Positions 8,060-16,655 of a DNA stretch of 51,437 nucleotides are shown here, in pieces; the stretch's first letter is position 1; every line of letters starts with the position of its first letter. Position numbers and translations under genes: made by a program. Location: the NCBI GenBank assembly GCA_013286495.1, contig JABDFQ010000010.1, forward strand, positions 1 through 51,437, read 5' to 3'. The notes below the pieces were generated by a model. It ran no database searches. It was given only the letters and a program-made list of their open reading frames with translations, and was not told where the DNA came from. This stretch comes from Gammaproteobacteria bacterium. GTDB lineage: Bacteria; Pseudomonadota; Gammaproteobacteria; DSM-16500.

Positions 8060-8671
8060 ATGTATACACGTCTTTTTTCCGCGAGAATTAATCCTGCGAA
8101 ATCATCTTTGGAGACATTTATAGAATGGCATCATGCGCCTCTTTCCACTGATTTGCAGAAAAAAATTATTGCTGTGCATGTTGCATCATTTATTGAACTT
8201 TATCGTGATTATAGCGAAGAACAACTTGGTCTGGAATTTGGAGTTTCAAAATCAAAATGGTTAACGCAAGTAATTAAAAGTGAACTGGCTGAAGTTAATG
8301 AGAGAAAGTTATTTTTGGCAACAGTTAGTGTGGAAGATAATGTTGCTGGATTTATAATTTGTGCGCCAGTAAAGCCAAGACATGAAAATTTCAAGAATGA
8401 TGTTTATATAAGTACAATAGCTGTAAAACCTTTATGTGATTTTAAATCCAGGAATAAAATACACATAGGACTCGGCCAGCAATTGGTTAAGTGCATAGAA
8501 TCAAGATTTCCAAATGCAAATACAATAACTTTGGATACTCGACTTATCAATAAACCCGCTATGCTTTTTTACGAAAGATTGGGTTTTAATGCAACTGGTA
8601 GGCGTACTCTGGGGGGTTGTAACCCAGACTATTATGCGGGATACGAAAAATCCATAATAAAGCGGTTTTAA
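8060..8671 (+). CDS. GNAT-family N-acetyltransferase
   Basis: A 203-residue protein with the GNAT acetyl-CoA fold. VYISTIAVKP is beta-4 (motif A entry), and IGLGQQLVKCIESRF supplies a Q/R-x-x-G-x-G/A-type pyrophosphate loop. FYERLGFNATGRR is the typical motif B, and AGYEKSI closes the C-terminus. The acceptor substrate cannot be inferred. It begins 68 bases after tmRNA, on the same strand as the downstream D-Ala-D-Ala dipeptidase gene, and may be co-transcribed with it. Confidence 0.8.
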   Translation: MYTRLFSARINPAKSSLETFIEWHHAPLSTDLQKKIIAVHVASFIELYRDYSEEQLGLEFGVSKSKWLTQVIKSELAEVNERKLFLATVSVEDNVAGFIICAPVKPRHENFKNDVYISTIAVKPLCDFKSRNKIHIGLGQQLVKCIESRFPNANTITLDTRLINKPAMLFYERLGFNATGRRTLGGCNPDYYAGYEKSIIKRF

Positions 8672-8710
8672 CCTTAGTTAGGAAATGTTTTTTTATCATA
8701 GGATATTTAT

Positions 8711-9415
8711 ATGAAGACGTGTGAAATGGAGCTTTCTTTTGATGAAAAAGATTTTGAAGCAGTTAGATTTGACAATAATATTCATTCACGAATAAAAATT
8801 CGTCCAATGTATTACGAATTAGGTTTTAGCGCTGCGCCAGATATATTTGGCCGCCGAGTTGTGCTGGAAAAAATAATAAATGCGTTAGATTATCTGCCAG
8901 ATGAGTTTGGATTACTTGTTTGGGATGTTTATCGACCTCGGCATGTGCAGGCTAAATTATTTGAATGGATGCGGGGAGAAATAAAGAAAAGATTTCCGCA
9001 TTACACAGACGAACAAAATTTCGCAGAAGCAAGAAAATATATGTCTTGTCCTTCAAAACCTGGTGATGAATATTGTCCTCCTCATCTTAGTGGTGGAGCA
9101 GTTGATCTTACTTTATTTAATATAGGTGATGGCGAACCTCTGGAAATGGGAACGGTATTTGATGATTGTACAGAGGTTGCACATAGTCATTATTACGATT
9201 TGAAATCACAATTAACTTTGGATGAATTGAAAATTCATGAGAGGCGAATCATGCTGCGTTCGAGCATGGAAAAATCAGGATTTGTTTCATATCAATATGA
9301 ATGGTGGCATTTTGATATTGGCGATATATTCTGGAGTCGAAAATTAAATGTTCCAGCAGTCTTTGGTCCACTATTTGGGGATGAAGAATGGCCGGAAAAT
9401 AAAGATGAATATTAA
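8711..9415 (+). CDS. D-alanyl-D-alanine dipeptidase (VanX/DdpX-like, M15D)
   Basis: A 234-residue zinc dipeptidase of the M15D family. Visible marks are LLVWDVYRP near the N-terminal half, PPHLSGGAVDLTL with the zinc-binding His and Asp of the S-x-H-x-x-G-x-A-x-D-type motif, and EWWHFD with the catalytic Glu and the third zinc ligand. VanX/DdpX enzymes cleave D-Ala-D-Ala; outside vancomycin resistance this usually serves peptidoglycan or D-Ala recycling. No VanA/VanH partners are nearby. It overlaps the downstream permease by 11 bases. A truncated, roughly 85-90% similar paralogue lies at 15105-15476. Confidence 0.9.
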   Translation: MKTCEMELSFDEKDFEAVRFDNNIHSRIKIRPMYYELGFSAAPDIFGRRVVLEKIINALDYLPDEFGLLVWDVYRPRHVQAKLFEWMRGEIKKRFPHYTDEQNFAEARKYMSCPSKPGDEYCPPHLSGGAVDLTLFNIGDGEPLEMGTVFDDCTEVAHSHYYDLKSQLTLDELKIHERRIMLRSSMEKSGFVSYQYEWWHFDIGDIFWSRKLNVPAVFGPLFGDEEWPENKDEY

Positions 9416-10496
9416 TCTGCTTTTGATCATGTCATTTGTGATCGCGCTTGGTTATTGGTTGGAAGAGCATACACGATGGGTAGCGCATATTTCAGGGTTG
9501 ATGTTAATTATTATTATTGCATCTCTACTTAGTAATGCTGGTGTGGTTCCCTCAACTCTCGAATCTTACGAGATATATTTTAAATGGCTTATGCCGATTG
9601 GTATTATTTTAATGCTTTTCGCATTTAATCCTGCAAAGCTATTAAAGGTGAATAAAAATTTTATTATATGTTTTGTTATCGGTGCTCTTGGAACGACATT
9701 AGGCGGTATCATTGCTGGGATTATTTGCCAGAAATTATTACAAGAAGATTATTGGCGTATAAGTGCACAATTTACAGCGAGTTTTATCGGTGGCTATGAA
9801 AATGCTGTTTCTGTTGGTTCAGCTCTTAATACACCTGCGCCAGTATTTTTGAAAGCATTTGCTGGCGACAGTATTTTCACAATGTTATGGATAATAGTTA
9901 ATATATTCCAAGGTCGAAAAATCGGAAAGACTGACGAAATCAAGTCGCTAGAAGGTGAAAACAATAGCATCGATATTCATTTTTCCAACTCTCTCGATAC
10001 TGCATCAGTAGCAATAATGATTACAACAGCATTGATTTTATTAATGGTGAGTATGATATTGCATCAATATTTGCCTTTTATTCCTCAGATATTATGGGCA
10101 ACGACATTTGCAACGCTTGCAACGTTTACACCTTTAAAGCAAAGATTTGCCGGTTCATATATTTTAGGTTCATTTATTTTGTCTTATTTTGTTTTTGGTT
10201 GTGGAGCAATTTCAGATGTAGGCGCTTTATTCAACGATGGAATCATTTTGTTAGCTTTTCCAGCAATAATTATTTTGGTTCATGCGGTTGTATTGTTCAC
10301 TAGTGCGAAGATTTTGAAAATTGACAAAGAAATTTCTATTATAGCCTCACAGTGTTTGATAGGTGGTCCTGCTACAGCTCTTGTCGTTGTTTCAGCACGA
10401 GGATGGAATTATCAACTGGAAGCGATTGCTCTGGGTTTGTTAGGCTATGCTATTGGAAATTATTTTGGCTTTGGCGTTGCCTGGATTCTTAAATAA
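9405..10496 (+). CDS. DUF819 (YjcL-like) membrane permease
   Basis: About 363 residues and ten or so hydrophobic helices. The glycine-rich TASFIGGYENAVSVGSAL and SQCLIGGPATALVVVSARGW match the DUF819 family of putative symporter-like proteins. The frame is open from 9348, but the ATG at 9405 is preferred because it begins a proper membrane segment and follows GGAAAATAAAG. It overlaps the end of the dipeptidase gene, implying coupling. Together they suggest uptake or recycling of D-Ala or cell-wall peptides, an inference from proximity only. Confidence 0.8.
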   Translation: MNINLLLIMSFVIALGYWLEEHTRWVAHISGLMLIIIIASLLSNAGVVPSTLESYEIYFKWLMPIGIILMLFAFNPAKLLKVNKNFIICFVIGALGTTLGGIIAGIICQKLLQEDYWRISAQFTASFIGGYENAVSVGSALNTPAPVFLKAFAGDSIFTMLWIIVNIFQGRKIGKTDEIKSLEGENNSIDIHFSNSLDTASVAIMITTALILLMVSMILHQYLPFIPQILWATTFATLATFTPLKQRFAGSYILGSFILSYFVFGCGAISDVGALFNDGIILLAFPAIIILVHAVVLFTSAKILKIDKEISIIASQCLIGGPATALVVVSARGWNYQLEAIALGLLGYAIGNYFGFGVAWILK

Positions 10497-10514
10497 ATAT
10501 TTCATGGAGTTCTA

Positions 10515-12290
10515 ATGTGGGCTGTTTTTACTGAAAACTTATTAAAGCAAATTGAAGAAGTATCTATTATAAAAAAATCCATTCTGAGAGCAATAACGCT
10601 TTCTTTGTCTATTGGTATTATTTTTTCTTCTATTGCTTATAATTTTATATATTTTCCTAATCTTGAAATTTTTCATGCGGCAATTATTATAATTTTATCT
10701 GTTTTAATTGGCTGTGTAAGCAGTGCATTTGTTTTTGTTAATATGCTAGGCCATATTAGAAATATTATTAATGAATTATGTGCTGATTCACCAAAATGGG
10801 AATGGCTTGAAAATCAGTATATGGCATCTGATTTGAAAAATTCATACTTGGCAATTAAAAAATTACACCAGAATGTTTCATCAAGCTCGAAACTTGTTGG
10901 TATTTCACAAATTGCTTCCCAGGTTGCGCATGATATTAGGTCGCCCTTAGTTGCGCTGGATGTGATCGTAAAGGATATGAAAGATATCCCAGAAGAACAA
11001 AGAATTTTAATTAGGAAATCAACCAGCCGCATTCATGAAATTGCAAATAATCTATTATTGCAATACAAAAGTATTGTCAAGGGCGATGAAAATAAGGCTG
11101 ATATAGAAAAAGATAAATCATCAGAGCTCATTTCAGACCATATAATTGGATTAATATCTGAAAAAAGAATGCAATACAAAAACCGTAAAATTAATATTGT
11201 TTTGGATATTAAAGAAGATGCATATGGTAAATTTTCAAATATTCAATCCTCAACTTTTAATCGTGTTTTTTCAAATTTGGTTGATAATGCAGTAGAGGCA
11301 GATGCAAGTCTAATTACTATAATTTTAAAAACGATATCATGCGAAAATTCTATAATGATAAAAGTAATGGACAATGGAAAAGGAATGTCTGACTTAATTC
11401 TTAATAGGATTTTAAATGGTGGTGGGTTTACGAACAAACCAAATGGTCACGGGTTAGGTTTGAAGTATGTTATTGATACAATAAGTAATGAATGGAATGG
11501 GCGATACAATATTATTTCCAAGCCTAATCATGGAACCTCAATTGAAGTTATATTACCACATGTATCTCCGCCAAAATGGTTTCTACCTGTATTGGTTGTA
11601 GATTCGAATAAAACGATTGTTATTGTTGATGATGATGAGTCTATTCATCAGGTGTGGAAAAGTCGGTTTGCAGAAGTGTATCCGGATTTCAAATTTATTA
11701 ATTTATATACGCTTCATGAATTATCAAGATTATGTAGAGATAATCTGTCTGACAAAAGATATACGTATCTGGTTGATTATGAATTCACAGGGTCAAATAT
11801 TAATGGGTTGAGTTTCATAGATGAACTATCTATCAGTGACAATTCATATTTGGTAACGAGTCGCCATGATGATTTTGATATCAAAAAAAGCTGCGAAAAA
11901 ATGAGATTGAAAATTATTCCAAAAACATATGCGGTATATATACCTATACATTTGAATATTAATAACAGTAAAAAGACGGTTGATCTGATATTAATTGATG
12001 ACGATGATTCGATTACTGGTGCGTGGCGGATACGAGCAATGAATAATAATAAAAAAATATCTGTATACAATTCATTTTCTAATTTCAAAATGGATATTCA
12101 ATGTTTTGATTTCCACATTCCAATCTATATCGATTCCGAATTACATGATGAAAGAAAAGGACAGGATTATGCATTGGATTTATACAATGTAGGGTTTGAA
12201 AATATATATTTGTGTACAGGTCATTCAGTTGAGTATTTTCCGGAGATGCATTGGATTAAGGGTATTGTGGGAAAGATGCCTCCGTTTTAG
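10515..12290 (+). CDS. Hybrid sensor histidine kinase with two C-terminal receiver domains (HK1)
   Basis: A 591-residue inner-membrane kinase. Two membrane helices (about 25-47 and 53-75) leave almost no periplasmic loop. HisKA follows with phospho-acceptor H139 in SQVAHDIRSPL, then HATPase_c with N-box NLVDNAVEA, DNGKGM and GHGLGL. Two complete receivers come next. REC1 (about 366-480) has acidic D372-D374, phospho-acceptor D421, T448 and K470. REC2 (about 489-591) has acidic D495-498, D540, T568 and K587. Both receivers keep all key residues, so a multistep relay is possible. No output domain is present, so a separate phosphotransfer protein is needed. It is homologous across its cytoplasmic half to the kinases at 28840 and 47107, and lies 18 bases after the permease gene. 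Confidence 0.88.
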   Translation: MWAVFTENLLKQIEEVSIIKKSILRAITLSLSIGIIFSSIAYNFIYFPNLEIFHAAIIIILSVLIGCVSSAFVFVNMLGHIRNIINELCADSPKWEWLENQYMASDLKNSYLAIKKLHQNVSSSSKLVGISQIASQVAHDIRSPLVALDVIVKDMKDIPEEQRILIRKSTSRIHEIANNLLLQYKSIVKGDENKADIEKDKSSELISDHIIGLISEKRMQYKNRKINIVLDIKEDAYGKFSNIQSSTFNRVFSNLVDNAVEADASLITIILKTISCENSIMIKVMDNGKGMSDLILNRILNGGGFTNKPNGHGLGLKYVIDTISNEWNGRYNIISKPNHGTSIEVILPHVSPPKWFLPVLVVDSNKTIVIVDDDESIHQVWKSRFAEVYPDFKFINLYTLHELSRLCRDNLSDKRYTYLVDYEFTGSNINGLSFIDELSISDNSYLVTSRHDDFDIKKSCEKMRLKIIPKTYAVYIPIHLNINNSKKTVDLILIDDDDSITGAWRIRAMNNNKKISVYNSFSNFKMDIQCFDFHIPIYIDSELHDERKGQDYALDLYNVGFENIYLCTGHSVEYFPEMHWIKGIVGKMPPF

Positions 12291-12427
12291 TTTGAATAAA
12301 TGGCTCAGCAAGCTAAAGGGGATTTTTTGACAAGAAATTGAGCATGATCACTATCTGCATTACAGACTCAAATTTATACGAAAGCTCTTCGCTTATGGCG
12401 GTGTGAAAAGTTTGAGCAAAAAGAAAT

Positions 12428-12904
12428 TTAGTTACTTTCATATAATGAAATTCGCATCAAGTTATCTTCTATCACGCTTTTTAAAGTATTTATGCATTCA
12501 ACCATGTTCTCTTTCAACTCATGTTCCCAGTACTCAACAATTTCATATCCTTGTTCACTTAAAGCCAACCGTTTATGGATGTCCCTTTCTTTGTTTCGCT
12601 GAATCTTAGCTGCCCAGTATGATGTATTAGATTTAGGAATATGTCCGCACCTTGGACAGCCATGCCAAAAACAACCATCTAAAAATACAACTACATTGTA
12701 CGAAGGAAAAAATATGTCTGGATTGCCAATCAATTTTGCATTTGCCTCGAAATTTGTTATTCCCGCATCTATGAGTGCTTTTTGAAATATCTTTTCGGTG
12801 CTTTTATTGTTTGCACTTTTTATTGACCCCATCATTTTTGATCGAAAAACTGAGACATTTGAAAATTGTCCATTCACCAGCCTTTCTCGAAGAATTTTTT
12901 CCAT
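12428..12904 (-). CDS. vsr: Very short patch repair (Vsr) endonuclease
   Basis: A 158-residue T:G mismatch endonuclease. The family block VVVFLDGCFWHGCPRCGHIP (zinc-binding Cys/His and the catalytic core Asp) is intact, as are YWAAKIQRNKERD and EYWEHEL. Vsr nicks 5' of the mispaired T produced by deamination of 5-methylcytosine, limiting C-to-T mutation at sites made by the partner methyltransferase. It lies 14 bases after the m5C methyltransferase gene and is probably in one operon with it. Confidence 0.93.
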   Translation of the reverse strand: MEKILRERLVNGQFSNVSVFRSKMMGSIKSANNKSTEKIFQKALIDAGITNFEANAKLIGNPDIFFPSYNVVVFLDGCFWHGCPRCGHIPKSNTSYWAAKIQRNKERDIHKRLALSEQGYEIVEYWEHELKENMVECINTLKSVIEDNLMRISLYESN

Positions 12905-12918
12905 TAGTCACCATATAA

Positions 12919-14190
12919 TTAAGCAAACTTACCAACTTTGATCTTTTTTCTTTTTAAAGATTTTGCATCACTACGAGAATAATATTCATTTAAACAGTCA
13001 ATAACGGAATGACCAATCTCCACAGCCAAATTTACCGGTACTGCATTGCCAATTTGTTTGTATTGTGAAGAAAGCGAACCAAAAAATTCCCAATCATCAG
13101 GAAAAGTCTGAATACGAGCATATTCACGAACTGTCAATGGCCGAGTCTCAACTGGATGACATCTTTCTGTCTGCTTCTGCGCTGGATTACAAGTAAGAGT
13201 CAAACATGGTTCATCCCAGTGCATTCTTCTAGCCATACCAGTTTTTCCACCTCCCAGATAAAAACTTTTTTGCATGTATTCCTTCTGAAGTGCAATCGGT
13301 AAATCACGCCAATAGCCACCCGGTGGAACATGTTTCATGATTTCCTTTTTGCGCGGCGAATAAGCTTGTCCCGGTGATATTGGTACCTCTTTATCGAATA
13401 GCCGGCCTTTTTTCAAAGCATCTTTTAATGAAAATGTTTCATTATGTGGCTGAGGATATTCAAAATGGAGTTTTTCAACTCGCTTTAGGCCAACGATCAA
13501 TAATCGTTCTCTTTTCTGAGGAACTCGATAGAAAATTGCTTTTAGCACTTGGGGGGGTAATACGTCATAACCAAGCTCGTCTAAAACCGAAATCATACCT
13601 TCGAGTGTTTTACCATTTTCATGATTAAGCAAGCCTCTAACATTTTCGCCTACACAAATTAACGGCTTAATTTCATTTACTGCACGCGCAAATTCATAGA
13701 ACAGCGTTCCTCTTGCATCTTTAAATCCTAATTTTTTACCTGCATAGCTAAACGCTTGACAAGGAAATCCACCTGCAACCACGTCAACCTTACCTATGTA
13801 TGATGAAAAATCTACCTCAGCAATATCACCATGTATTACATTCCAATACGGACGATTTTTTTTTAATGTTTGGCAAGCACCGCGATCATTATCATTTAGT
13901 AACACACAATCTAATCCTGACTTCTCTAAACCAAGAGCCATGCCGCCCCCGCCCGAAAACAACTCAATAGCTGTAAATTTTTTTATTGGCTTATCTCTCT
14001 TTGTTTTTTGCTTATTGAATAAAAAGCCAAGTTGCTCAAATTTTTTCAACGCAGAAGAAGGGTAAACTCGATAATTATTTATCGGATGACGTACTGGTTT
14101 TAATGAGCCATTTTTATCCCATCTACGTAAGGTTTCCTTTGAGACTGAAAGCATGTCTGCAACTTCAGTTAATGAATAAAATTTTTTCAT
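12919..14190 (-). CDS. DNA (cytosine-5) methyltransferase with N-terminal MerR-type HTH
   Basis: About 423 residues. Residues 1-60 form a MerR/excisionase-like helix-turn-helix (YSLTEVADMLSVSKETLRRWD). Residues about 70-405 are an m5C methyltransferase: motif I ELFSGGGGMALG, motif IV GGFPCQAFS with the catalytic Cys, motif VI GENVRGL, motif VIII VPQKRERLLIVG and motif X QIGNAVPVNLA. The ATG at 14190 is chosen because AAGGA ends five bases before it; an ATG at 14196 would overlap that site. An inverted repeat GGTAAC...GGTTACC at 14202-14223 lies directly upstream, so the HTH may autoregulate. It is divergent from the PmeII-like restriction gene, and Vsr follows. Confidence 0.93.
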   Translation of the reverse strand: MKKFYSLTEVADMLSVSKETLRRWDKNGSLKPVRHPINNYRVYPSSALKKFEQLGFLFNKQKTKRDKPIKKFTAIELFSGGGGMALGLEKSGLDCVLLNDNDRGACQTLKKNRPYWNVIHGDIAEVDFSSYIGKVDVVAGGFPCQAFSYAGKKLGFKDARGTLFYEFARAVNEIKPLICVGENVRGLLNHENGKTLEGMISVLDELGYDVLPPQVLKAIFYRVPQKRERLLIVGLKRVEKLHFEYPQPHNETFSLKDALKKGRLFDKEVPISPGQAYSPRKKEIMKHVPPGGYWRDLPIALQKEYMQKSFYLGGGKTGMARRMHWDEPCLTLTCNPAQKQTERCHPVETRPLTVREYARIQTFPDDWEFFGSLSSQYKQIGNAVPVNLAVEIGHSVIDCLNEYYSRSDAKSLKRKKIKVGKFA

Positions 14191-14201
14191 AGCCATCCTT
14201 G

Positions 14202-14223
14202 GGTAACATTGGTAATGGTTACC
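14202..14223. promoter_or_regulatory. Inverted-repeat operator between methyltransferase and restriction genes
   Basis: GGTAACATT and its near-complement AATGGTTACC face each other around a GGT centre, giving a dyad immediately upstream of the methyltransferase ribosome site. The methyltransferase carries an N-terminal MerR-like HTH, and a dyad here is the expected site for autorepression that times methylase and restriction enzyme expression. The binding protein is inferred. Confidence 0.5.
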
Positions 14224-14311
14224 TTAATTTTATTCATAACCTTTTTTTTGTCAACAGATACGTTAGTATTAATTACTCTTAGTTTAACTTAGTTTGATAG
14301 GGTGCGAATAA

Positions 14312-15037
14312 ATGATGGATGACATTAAAAAGAAAGAGATATTAAATGCTGCAAAGAATTGGTTTAAGGATGTATTTATACCAATACATATAAAAAACAT
14401 CAAAAAATTATCTAACCCTTCACAGTTTAAGATCAATCCTTTTTTAGTAAAGTATCTAGCGCAATTGCTTAATACCCAAGCAGACTCCATAGCCATTGCT
14501 AAAGCGTTAATCTATCCTAGAGTCTTGGGTACTTCAGTTAATACCTCCTTCGGTAACCACGTTCAAAAATTTATCAGCGATACTTTTAATGCTCCTGGTA
14601 GTGAAACTGAAGGTGTTGATATTAAATTCATCGACAAAATGGATGGCAAAGAAAAATTTTGTCAAATTAAGCTTGGCCCTAACACGCTTAATAAAGATGA
14701 TATAAAAACTATACATGGGCATTTCCAGGCATTAAGAAATAGAAGCAAAACTAACAATAAAAGCATTCCATCGGAAGATCTTGTGGTTGGTGTGCTGTAT
14801 GGGGAAGAAAAAGAATTAAGTGGCCAATATAAAAAATTAAGAAATGAATATCATTATTCAGTTTATGTAGGCAGGAATTTTTGGCTAAGACTCACTGGCT
14901 CAAGCAATTTTTACGATGAACTTATCGTTGCTATTAATCAAGCTGTTTTAGAAAGTGATGGTTTAAACGAATTCCAAAACGCTATAACAAAACTTTCAAA
15001 CTCTACCATTGTTAGAGAGCTGGCTGATATTGACTAA
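14312..15037 (+). CDS. Type II restriction endonuclease, PmeII-like family
   Basis: A 241-residue protein. The block NPFLVKYLAQLL, KALIYPRVLGTSVNTSFG and the nuclease core EGVDIKFIDKMDGKEKFCQIK (D ... Q-x-K form of PD-(D/E)xK), followed by LGPNTLNKDD, match the PmeII-type restriction endonucleases as I remember them. The recognition site is not deducible from sequence. It is divergent from the methyltransferase, with a shared regulatory region of about 120 bases. With Vsr this forms a complete type II R-M-V cassette, likely acquired horizontally. Confidence 0.8.
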   Translation: MMDDIKKKEILNAAKNWFKDVFIPIHIKNIKKLSNPSQFKINPFLVKYLAQLLNTQADSIAIAKALIYPRVLGTSVNTSFGNHVQKFISDTFNAPGSETEGVDIKFIDKMDGKEKFCQIKLGPNTLNKDDIKTIHGHFQALRNRSKTNNKSIPSEDLVVGVLYGEEKELSGQYKKLRNEYHYSVYVGRNFWLRLTGSSNFYDELIVAINQAVLESDGLNEFQNAITKLSNSTIVRELADID

Positions 15038-15104
15038 CCGACAGACTATTTGTTCAATTTTTTTATAAAATATTTCATCCATTTTCGCGATGAGTCATCC
15101 CTAA

Positions 15105-15476
15105 AAACCAGGTGATGAATATTGCCCTCCGCATCTTAGCGGCGGAGCAATCGATCTGACGTTATTCAATTTGAATGATGGGCAAGCACTGGAAATGGGA
15201 ACAGTATTTGATGATTGCACCGAGGTAGCACATAGCCATTATTATGATTTGAAATCACAGCTAACAGCAGATGAACAGAAAATTCAGGAAAGACGAATCA
15301 TGCTGCGTTCCAGCATGGAAAAATCAGGATTTGTTTCGTACCAATATGAATGGTGGCATTTTGATATTGGCGATATATTCTGGAGTCGAAAATTAAATGT
15401 TCCTGCGGTGTTTACACCTTTATTTGGTGATGAAGAATGGCCGGTAGATTTAGGTAATTTGCATAACGAATATTAA
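15105..15476 (+). pseudogene. Truncated D-Ala-D-Ala dipeptidase copy (C-terminal half)
   Basis: The reading KPGDEYCPPHLSGGAIDLTL through EWWHFDIGDIFWSRK to the stop matches residues from about 115 to the end of the dipeptidase at 8711-9415. Nucleotide identity is high but clearly not complete, so the copies diverged before truncation. A stop codon immediately precedes the first homologous codon, and the N-terminal half is missing; that side is occupied by the restriction cassette. Internal ATGs would yield at most about 101 residues lacking the first zinc-binding motif. It marks the right border of the inserted or rearranged segment. Confidence 0.85.
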
Positions 15477-15536
15477 AAAAACGATGCACGCTGATTTTGA
15501 CGAGATAGTTTTAAAAATTCATCTGACATAAGAGTC

Positions 15537-15806
15537 TCACTTTTTATATTGTTTAAACGAATTAGCCATCCATATCGGCATTTTATTGATATGATCAAGA
15601 ACTTCTGCGAATTGTGCTTCGTTTAGTTGTTCTTTAATTGTATGAATGACGTTTTCATTTACATGATTTTTGCCCAAATACCACAAGGCTGTAATTACAT
15701 TGCAAGTAATAGTGCCAGGCTTAACCTGTTTGCGTGGAGTGATGTGCTTTAAAATAATGGTTTGCTTTCCGAATTTTATTTTTCTTGTTGTGCCTGAGTT
15801 TTCGGC
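15537..15806 (-). pseudogene. 3' remnant of a DUF6088/AbiEi-like antitoxin gene
   Basis: Read on the minus strand, the frame gives AENSGTTRKIKFGKQTIILK, then HITPRKQ, an ITALWYLGKNHV segment and a normal stop at 15537-15539. This is the C-terminal part of DUF6088-type (AbiEi-like) antitoxin proteins as I know them. The 5' end is missing: upstream, toward 15830, the frame reaches a stop and the IS66 element begins. No AbiEii toxin partner is left beside it. The assignment is by eye from a short stretch. Confidence 0.5.
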
Positions 15807-15875
15807 AGGCTTGCGTGACTTGCAACTCAGCTAACTTATAACCTATACGCCTTAATACTTTGATTGAGGCAATCC

Positions 15876-16268
15876 ATGCAATAAAATTTATTATCCCTAG
15901 ATGAAGTAAAATCTCACTTTGAACATTGGCGAACGACCCGCTCTAAACAGCGTGAAAGAATCCCTGAGCATTGATGGAATGAGGTTAAAATACTTGTAGA
16001 TCATTATCCCATGCAAGACATTACTCAAGCGTTAAGAATTAATACAAGCCAAATAAAAGATAATCTTAAAATAGCCACAAAAATTAATTTTGTTGAAGTG
16101 CAGCCTGAGACTTCACCCACCTTAACCAGTAAACAGATTTTATCTTTTCAAAATAATGATTGCATATGTTCAATTGAATTTCATCGTGTAAGCGGCGGTA
16201 TTCTTAAAATTAATGCGCTTCTGTTTCATTATTACCTGCGATCATCGCTCAATTTATGGGGTAATTCA
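15876..16268 (+). pseudogene. Degenerate IS66 TnpA
   Basis: The frame LSLDEVKSHFEHWRTTR, then SKQRERIPEH, WNEVKILVDHYPMQDITQAL is the TnpA-type N-terminus. It is interrupted by TAA at 15882-15884 just after a candidate ATG, and by TGA at 15972-15974 where the family has a residue before WNEV. Downstream the frame runs without a stop into tnpB, so the original end of tnpA is lost or shifted. It is presumably non-functional. Confidence 0.6.
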
Positions 16269-16655
16269 ATGCTGCAAATTACACCACAACACCGATTATT
16301 ACTTGCTGTAGAACCGATAGACTTCAGAGCAGGAATATGTGGCCTTAAAGCACAATGCCAACAAAAATTATTATGCGATCCATTTAGTGGAACTATATTT
16401 GCATTTACAAACCGCTCACGCACTTCTGTCAAATTACTAGTATACGATGCGAGCGGGTTCTGGATGGCACAAAAACGATTTAGCCAAGGAAAACTGGCAT
16501 GGTGGCCAACAGCCAAAACAACCACGGTTTCAGTTCGTGCAAGTGAATTGCAAATTCTTTTAGCACAAGGTGATCCAATAAAAGCAGCCATTCCTAAAGA
16601 TTGGAGATGCATTCCAAGTTATGCTGCTAATGACGATGATAATAGAGTGTCTTGA
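16269..16655 (+). CDS. tnpB: IS66 accessory protein TnpB
   Basis: About 128 residues from the ATG at 16269. LAVEPIDFRAGICGLKAQCQ corresponds to the usual 'DMRKGFDGL' start of IS66 ORF2. SGTIFAFTNRSRTSVKLLVYD and GFWMAQKRFSQGKLAWWP match the conserved TnpB core. Its role in transposition is poorly understood but it is needed in some IS66 elements. Its 3' end overlaps the 3' end of the convergent tnpC by 37 bases. Confidence 0.85.
   Translation: MLQITPQHRLLLAVEPIDFRAGICGLKAQCQQKLLCDPFSGTIFAFTNRSRTSVKLLVYDASGFWMAQKRFSQGKLAWWPTAKTTTVSVRASELQILLAQGDPIKAAIPKDWRCIPSYAANDDDNRVS

Noticed and set aside
8711-9415. Vancomycin-resistance operon
   Set aside because: The VanX-like dipeptidase has no VanH, VanA or VanRS neighbours; the adjacent kinase is of an unrelated hybrid type.
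12291-12427. Gene or transposase remnant between HK1 and vsr
   Set aside because: The frames (for example one reading DHYLHYRLKFIRKLF) are short and match nothing I recognise.
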